Shown here: in pieces, positions 1-3,428 of the stretch
How the letters are laid out: each line of letters begins with the position of its first letter
How positions within the stretch are numbered: the stretch's first letter is position 1
From: Bacteroidales bacterium
GTDB taxonomy: Bacteria; Bacteroidota; Bacteroidia; Bacteroidales; VadinHA17
Direction: 5' to 3'
Assembly (NCBI GenBank): GCA_015486475.1
Contig: WFRO01000515.1
Location: 1 to 6,263 of the forward strand
Length of the DNA: 6,263 nt
The notes under the pieces: generated by a model
What the model saw: only the letters and a program-made list of their open reading frames with translations
Told to the model about the DNA's origin: nothing
Database searches by the model: none
Position numbers and translations under genes: made by a program

Positions 1-98
1 GTCTTTTCCATGACGATCATGGCCGCATGCCCCAGGGGCATCGTGAAAAGGACAATGAGGAAGGCGAGAACGCCGGTGAAAGGTTTGGAAATTTTCAT
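1..98 (-). CDS. N-terminal fragment of a small membrane or exported protein
   Basis: Only the first 32 codons are present; the rest lies beyond the left edge. The product starts MKISKPFTGVLAFLIV and continues with a run of hydrophobic residues to about position 22, followed by PLGHAAMIVMEK. A short basic N-terminus (two lysines) followed by about 15 hydrophobic residues is what a signal peptide or first membrane helix looks like. There is no lipobox cysteine in the visible part. The ATG at 98-96 is chosen because the hydrophobic segment follows it directly; no clear Shine-Dalgarno sequence precedes it. It lies 78 bases downstream of the transporter gene on the same strand, so co-transcription is possible, but the gap contains a repeat array. 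I do not recognise the family and assign no function. That it is a real gene is likely; its identity is unknown. Confidence 0.6.
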   Translation of the reverse strand, partial: MKISKPFTGVLAFLIVLFTMPLGHAAMIVMEK

Positions 99-120
99 GA
101 TCCAACGTTATTAATATCGG

Positions 121-190
121 GTTATTCTCTTCATCGCATCATCTCTTTCGCTTCATCGCTTCATCGCATTATCTCTTCATCGCTTCATCG
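121..190. repeat. Octamer tandem array (ATCGCTTC-like), overlapping the transporter gene end
   Basis: On the plus strand the units read ATCGCATC (133-140), ATCTCTTT (141-148), a shortened CGCTTC (149-154), ATCGCTTC (155-162), ATCGCATT (163-170), ATCTCTTC (171-178), ATCGCTTC (179-186) and a final ATCG (187-190). The linker at 121-132 (GTTATTCTCTTC) resembles the one at 1581-1592. The array is more degenerate than its counterpart at 3373-3428 but has the same unit, phase and orientation. It extends about 14 bases into the coding sequence of the transporter, so the last codons (ATG AAG CGA TGA, read on the minus strand) are made of repeat. No role is established; it could be a slippage-prone spacer, a protein-binding array or a selfish element. 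Confidence 0.85.
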
Positions 191-1496
191 GCCTTCCCTC
201 ACTCCCCCGCACCATATACCTCCCTCCGATCATCATATCCACTGCCAGCGCCACGGCGGCGATGCCCCACAGCCACCGGTTTCCCGGCGGCAGGGTGCTG
301 CCGGCGAGGGTCAGGGCCACGCGTGTGAGCTGCCACAGGCCCAGGGTGAGGGTCACCCAGTTGACGAGGAACATCGCCAGGTTGAGGCCGCGGCTGTTGG
401 CCTGCGCTCCCATGAGGGAGCGGTCGTTGACGACATGGAACAGGAAGAGGGTGATCAGCGGCAGGATGAGCCCGTTGAGGGCCTGTGCCAGGATGATCAC
501 CGGCACGGGCTTCACTCCCGACAGGCCGAAGAGCACGCCGGTGAGGAGCACGCCCGCCCAGACGGCGATGAATCCTTTTTTCCCCTCGTCCCAGGCGGGA
601 TGTTGCTCATCATGGAAAAGAGAGCGTGCCGTCACCGCCGACGCCAGGGGGGCGGTCACCGCCGAGGTGAAGCCGGCGGCCAGCATGCCTGTGCCGAAGA
701 TGATGACGGCCCACCGTCCCGTGCCGTTCTGCAGGGCCTGCACCAGCCCTTCGTAGGTGAAAGCCCCCTCCACAGCTGTGCCGGCGACGAGGACGGCCAT
801 AGAGATAAGACCGCCCAGTCCCACCGCCACGGAGAGACCAAAGCGCATCTCGCCCAGCGACTGGTCCCCGGCGGCCATGCCGGAGCCCAGGAAGAGGTTG
901 TATGGCACCACGGTGGTGCCTATGAGGCCCAGCACCAGGAGGCCGCTGCCCGGCGGCAGCGACGGCACCAGCATGCCGTGCAGCAGAGCGCCGCCGTCGG
1001 GACGTACCGCGACGGCCGTAAGGAAGAAGGCCACGCCCATCACCGCCACCAGCCCCCCCAGCACATGAGCCACACCCCGCACAGAGCGGCGCAGCAGCAT
1101 CGCCGCGGCGAACAGCGCGATGAGGAGCACCCACAGCCACGAAGGGCCTGCGATGATAAAGCGTATGCCGGCCAGCGCGCCCAGGATGTTGCCCGTCTCA
1201 TAGGCCGCCGACCCGACGATGATGGCCCCCACCACCAGTACGACGATCCACAGGAAGGAGGAGCGGCCCCGGTAGCGGCGGCGTATGGCCTGGCCCAGGT
1301 TCAGGCCCGACACCAGCGTCAGCCGGGCAGCGGCCTCCTGCAGGACGATACAGGCGACTGTGGAGAAAAGCAGGGCCCACAGCAGACCATAGCCATACCC
1401 GGCACCTGCCTTGGCCGCCGTAGTGACGGTCCCCGGACCAATGAACGCCGCCGACAGCACCGACCAGAAAAGGATATTGAGAAGTTTTTTTCGCAT
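177..1496 (-). CDS. NRAMP/SLC11-fold inner-membrane transporter with altered metal site
   Basis: This complete 439-residue, very hydrophobic protein should sit in the inner membrane with about 11 helices, the usual size for bacterial NRAMP proteins. Helix 1 (residues 14-45, with GPGTVTTAAKAGA and then LLWALLFST) aligns without gaps to the NRAMP signature DPGNxxTDxxAGA...LLWxxLLSN. Helix 6 (residues 190-205, GTTVVPYNLFLGSG) aligns to GATVMPHNLYLHSG. The fold assignment is therefore firm. Canonical members carry Mn2+, Fe2+ and similar ions with protons, using the helix 1 Asp and Asn and the helix 6 Ala and Met. Here these are Gly20, Thr23, Thr194 and Val197, and the helix 6 His is Tyr199. A helix 10 AQ pair (Gln338) seems retained. 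The substrate is therefore uncertain: another ion, a small organic solute, or a non-transport role. The ATG start gives a short basic N-terminus (MRKK) before helix 1. The stop codon lies inside a repeat array. Calling it mntH would be unjustified. Confidence 0.88.
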   Translation of the reverse strand: MRKKLLNILFWSVLSAAFIGPGTVTTAAKAGAGYGYGLLWALLFSTVACIVLQEAAARLTLVSGLNLGQAIRRRYRGRSSFLWIVVLVVGAIIVGSAAYETGNILGALAGIRFIIAGPSWLWVLLIALFAAAMLLRRSVRGVAHVLGGLVAVMGVAFFLTAVAVRPDGGALLHGMLVPSLPPGSGLLVLGLIGTTVVPYNLFLGSGMAAGDQSLGEMRFGLSVAVGLGGLISMAVLVAGTAVEGAFTYEGLVQALQNGTGRWAVIIFGTGMLAAGFTSAVTAPLASAVTARSLFHDEQHPAWDEGKKGFIAVWAGVLLTGVLFGLSGVKPVPVIILAQALNGLILPLITLFLFHVVNDRSLMGAQANSRGLNLAMFLVNWVTLTLGLWQLTRVALTLAGSTLPPGNRWLWGIAAVALAVDMMIGGRYMVRGSEGRPMKR

Positions 1497-1544
1497 ACAA
1501 AAAATATATATCCAAAGATGGGAAAAAATTGAAAAAATATGACC
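1497..1544 (-). promoter_or_regulatory. AT-rich leader and possible promoter of the transporter gene
   Basis: The bases just upstream of the transporter ATG are strongly AT-rich in an otherwise GC-rich window, with runs of T and a TATATAT stretch on the minus strand. CATCTTTG (minus strand, 1520-1513) differs by one base from the TAnnTTTG -7 element typical of Bacteroidota. No convincing -33 TTG partner is found at the usual spacing, and there is no Shine-Dalgarno sequence. A promoter is expected here because the gene diverges from its upstream neighbour, but the exact site is a guess. Confidence 0.25.
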
Positions 1545-1585
1545 AGTTCACAGTTCATAGTTCATGGTTCATAGTTCATAGTTAT
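1545..1585. repeat. Heptamer tandem array (RGTTCAT)
   Basis: On the plus strand five exact 7-base units follow one another: AGTTCAC (1545-1551), AGTTCAT (1552-1558), AGTTCAT (1559-1565), GGTTCAT (1566-1572), AGTTCAT (1573-1579), then a shortened AGTTAT (1580-1585). The invariant GTT core and 7-base period match the larger array at 3141-3300, although the last three bases differ. It lies upstream of both divergent genes, about 50 bases from the transporter start, so it could affect expression of either one. Its function is unknown. Confidence 0.85.
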
Positions 1586-1592
1586 ACTCTTT

Positions 1593-1616
1593 ACCGCTTT
1601 ATCGCTTTATCGCTTC
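1593..1616. repeat. Short octamer array (ATCGCTTY)
   Basis: Three consecutive octamers on the plus strand: ACCGCTTT (1593-1600), ATCGCTTT (1601-1608) and ATCGCTTC (1609-1616). This is the same unit and orientation as the arrays at 121-190 and 3373-3428. It follows the heptamer array through a short linker (1581-1592) that resembles the linkers before the other two octamer arrays. Confidence 0.8.
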
Positions 1617-1632
1617 ACTACTCCCTCCCAAC

Positions 1633-1696
1633 ATTCCACTATTCCATTCTTCCATCATTCCATTCTTTCCATCTTTCCATTCTTCCATTCTTTTCC
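1633..1696. repeat. Pyrimidine-rich degenerate repeat tract (ATTCTTCC-like)
   Basis: On the plus strand this tract is nearly all C, T and A and is built from variants of ATTCTTCC and ATTCC: ATTCCACT, ATTCC, ATTCTTCC, ATC, ATTCC, ATTCTTTCC, ATCTTTCC, ATTCTTCC and ATTCTTTTCC. Unit length drifts between 5 and 10, so it is less regular than the heptamer and octamer arrays. It ends about 40 bases before the start of the plus-strand gene and may overlap that gene's promoter region. TATTTTG at 1698-1704, just after it, is close to but one base shorter than a Bacteroidota TAnnTTTG element. Confidence 0.7.
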
Positions 1697-1733
1697 GTAT
1701 TTTGCCATTTTGGAACCCTAATCGTTGATCACC

Positions 1734-3137
1734 ATGGACCACGAAGCCATTCCCACTAACCGCAAAGCACTGAAGATCAATCTGGACACCTCTTTCTACG
1801 GCTCTTTTGCCGAGATCGGCGGCGGCCAGGAGGTGGCGCGGCACTTCTTCCAGGCGGGCGGGGCCTCGGGCACGGTGGCCAAGACCATCTCGGCCTACGA
1901 CAAGAAATTCAGCGACGTGCTGTACAATGTCGGCAAGAGCGACCGTTATGTGGCCAAAGAGCGGCTGCTGAAGATGCTGGAGGCGGAGTTCAACGAGCTC
2001 AGCGAGGTGCTGCGGGAGGAGAAGCCGGAGGCCTGTTTCTTTGCCTTTGCCGACACGGTGGAGACCCTCAATTACACCAAAAGCAATTATCCCCACGGCT
2101 GGATGGGCATCCGTTTCCAGCGCACTCCCGGCGGCGCCCCCAACACCATCCTCCTGCATGTCAAACTCCTGGAGAACGATGCCCTCCTGCAGCAGAAAAC
2201 GCTGGGCATCCTGGGCGTGAACCTCATCTACGCCAGCCATTACTACCACCGCACGCCCAACACCTTCCTTCTCTCTCTGCTGGACAACCTCTCCCGTGAC
2301 CGTTTGCGCATCACCATGATGGAAATGTCAGGCCCCGACCTGGACTATGTGGACAACCGCCTGCTGGGCGTGCAGCTCGTCATGAACGGCATGACCCACG
2401 CCATCATGTTCGACCGCAACGGCCGGGTACAGCAGCCCTCCGACCTGCTCTACAAAAAGAACGTGCTGGCCTTTCGCGGCAGCTTCCGGCCCGTCACCCG
2501 GGTGGTGGAGGACATCCTGCACAACAGCCTGGAGCTTTTCCGGAAAGATGAGGACTATACCGAAGAGAGCACTTACTTCTTTTGCGAGATCACCCTCAAC
2601 AACGTCCTCTCCGAAGGGAAGATCGATGCACAGGATTTCCTCGAGCGGGTGGACATGCTGAATGAGATGGGGCACAATGTGATGGTCTCCGACTTCAGGG
2701 AATACTACAAGCTGGTGGATTTCTTCAGCATGTTCAAGCTGAAAAAACTGCGGGTGGTCGTCGGCGTACCTACGCTGGAGAAGATCGTGGACAAAATGTA
2801 CTACACCGACCTGCGTGGCGGTATCCTGGAAGCCCTGGGCAAGCTGTTCCCGGAGAACATGAAACTTTACATCTACCCCACCGCCCGCCGGGACAGTAAA
2901 GAGCTGGTCACTTCAGATAGCATACGTATGGAGAAAGACGTGGCCCTGCTGTTCGAGTACCTGCGGATGAACCGCTTCATCCTCGATATCCCCGGGAGGA
3001 TATCGAACGATATGCAGATCAAATCGCATGAGGTGCTGGAGATGCTGCAACAGGGCGATCCCCGCTGGGAGGAGTACGTACCCCCCGCCATAGCCAGCAG
3101 GATCAGGGAGAAGAAGCTCTTCGGCTACAGTGGATAA
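1734..3137 (+). CDS. Conserved soluble protein of unknown function, about 467 residues
   Basis: I recognise this as a member of a widespread but uncharacterised bacterial family of roughly 450-490 residues. From memory, database names for it are inconsistent, including a TonB-dependent receptor label that this sequence does not support: there is no signal peptide, no plug or barrel pattern and no membrane helix. Conspicuous blocks, numbered from the ATG at 1734, are GSFAEIGGGQEVARHFF (23-39), NYPHGWMGIRFQ (118-129), VDNRLLGVQLV (206-216), LLYKK (238-242), GSFRPVT (249-255), VVVGVPTL (341-348), YYTDLRGGILE (356-366) and IYPTA (380-384). The protein is charged and mixed alpha/beta in character, so it is probably cytoplasmic. 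A TTG three codons upstream (1725) is in frame, but the ATG is the better start because the family-like region begins soon after it. The gene stands alone on its strand, divergent from the transporter and convergent with the peptidase. No catalytic motif is recognised and no reaction is proposed. Confidence 0.85.
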   Translation: MDHEAIPTNRKALKINLDTSFYGSFAEIGGGQEVARHFFQAGGASGTVAKTISAYDKKFSDVLYNVGKSDRYVAKERLLKMLEAEFNELSEVLREEKPEACFFAFADTVETLNYTKSNYPHGWMGIRFQRTPGGAPNTILLHVKLLENDALLQQKTLGILGVNLIYASHYYHRTPNTFLLSLLDNLSRDRLRITMMEMSGPDLDYVDNRLLGVQLVMNGMTHAIMFDRNGRVQQPSDLLYKKNVLAFRGSFRPVTRVVEDILHNSLELFRKDEDYTEESTYFFCEITLNNVLSEGKIDAQDFLERVDMLNEMGHNVMVSDFREYYKLVDFFSMFKLKKLRVVVGVPTLEKIVDKMYYTDLRGGILEALGKLFPENMKLYIYPTARRDSKELVTSDSIRMEKDVALLFEYLRMNRFILDIPGRISNDMQIKSHEVLEMLQQGDPRWEEYVPPAIASRIREKKLFGYSG

Positions 3138-3140
3138 GGT

Positions 3141-3300
3141 GGTTTGTGGTTGAGGTTTGGGGTTTGAGGTTTGGGGTTTGAGGTTTGAGGTTTGAGGTTT
3201 GGAATTGTTCCAGGTTTCAGGTTTCAGGTTCCAGGTTGAAGGCAGTTTGAGGTTTGTGGTTGGTGGTTGGTGGTTCGTAGTTCGTGGTTCGTGGTTGAAG
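3141..3300. repeat. Long heptamer array with changing sub-blocks (GGTTNNN)
   Basis: Starting three bases after the stop codon of the plus-strand gene, 7-base units run for about 160 bases. Block one is GGTTTGR, including an unbroken stretch of seven units from 3154 to 3202. After a 10-base break, block two is GGTTTCA, GGTTTCA, GGTTCCA (3213-3233). After GGTTGAAGGCA comes block three: GTTTGA, GGTTTGT, GGTTGGT, GGTTGGT, GGTTCGT, AGTTCGT, GGTTCGT (3245-3292), ending with GGTTGAAGGC. The GGTT core and 7-base period hold while the last three bases change from block to block. The plus strand is G+T rich and has no C between 3138 and 3209. The array forms the presumed 3' untranslated region of the plus-strand gene. 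No terminator hairpin with a T-run is visible. Confidence 0.9.
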
Positions 3301-3306
3301 GCTTCA

Positions 3307-3346
3307 CGCAAAGTGGCGCCAAGGAGCGCATAAGACCGCAAAGATC
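3307..3346. repeat. Decamer array (CGCAAAG every 10 bases)
   Basis: Four variants of CGCAAAG begin exactly 10 bases apart: CGCAAAG at 3307, CGCCAAG at 3317, CGCATAAG at 3327 and CGCAAAG at 3337. The intervening bases (TGG, GAG, AC) vary. A 10-base period places each copy on about the same face of the DNA helix, which would suit a protein contact, but that is inference. The block sits between the heptamer array and the octamer array in the convergent gap. It contains the small palindromes TGGCGCCA (3314-3321) and AAGATCTT (3341-3348); neither forms a convincing terminator. Confidence 0.7.
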
Positions 3347-3372
3347 TTGGTTCTATCTCTCTACTTCCCTGT

Positions 3373-3428
3373 ATCGCATCATCGCTTTATCGCTTCATCG
3401 CTTTATCGCTTCATCGCTTTATCGCTTC
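3373..3428. repeat. Octamer array with strict TTT/TTC alternation
   Basis: Seven uninterrupted octamers on the plus strand: ATCGCATC (3373), then ATCGCTTT (3381), ATCGCTTC (3389), ATCGCTTT (3397), ATCGCTTC (3405), ATCGCTTT (3413) and ATCGCTTC (3421-3428). The last base of the unit alternates perfectly, so the effective period is 16 bases, as expected if a 16-base dimer was duplicated. It is the most regular of the three octamer arrays and hence perhaps the youngest. Its last bases contain the stop codon of the minus-strand peptidase gene (TGA read at 3429-3427). Confidence 0.9.

Noticed and set aside
103..110. TAACGTTG (minus strand) as the -7 element of the left-edge gene
   Set aside because: It would place the transcription start at the ATG itself, which is unlikely without other evidence.
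121..190. CRISPR array
   Set aside because: Units are 7-10 bases and contiguous, with no unique spacers and no cas genes nearby.
27..1532. A 501-codon open frame on the plus strand covering the whole transporter gene
   Set aside because: Its product is a low-complexity mix of H, R, Q, G and A with no domain, and it lies antisense to a clear NRAMP protein; long antisense frames are expected in GC-rich coding DNA.
1698..1704. TATTTTG as the -7 promoter element of the plus-strand gene
   Set aside because: It is one base short of the TAnnTTTG consensus and has no -33 TTG partner at the right distance; too weak to list as a site.
1725..1733. TTG at 1725 as the start of the plus-strand gene
   Set aside because: An ATG three codons downstream is a stronger start and nothing in the upstream sequence favours the TTG.
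1529..1759. Small plus-strand open frame in the divergent gap encoding a repetitive S/H/F/Y-rich peptide
   Set aside because: It is a translation of the heptamer, octamer and pyrimidine-rich repeats and overlaps the next gene in another frame; there is no sign of coding.
3138..3426. Rho-independent terminator between the convergent genes
   Set aside because: Only small palindromes (TGGCGCCA, AAGATCTT) were found, without a stable stem followed by a T-run on either strand.
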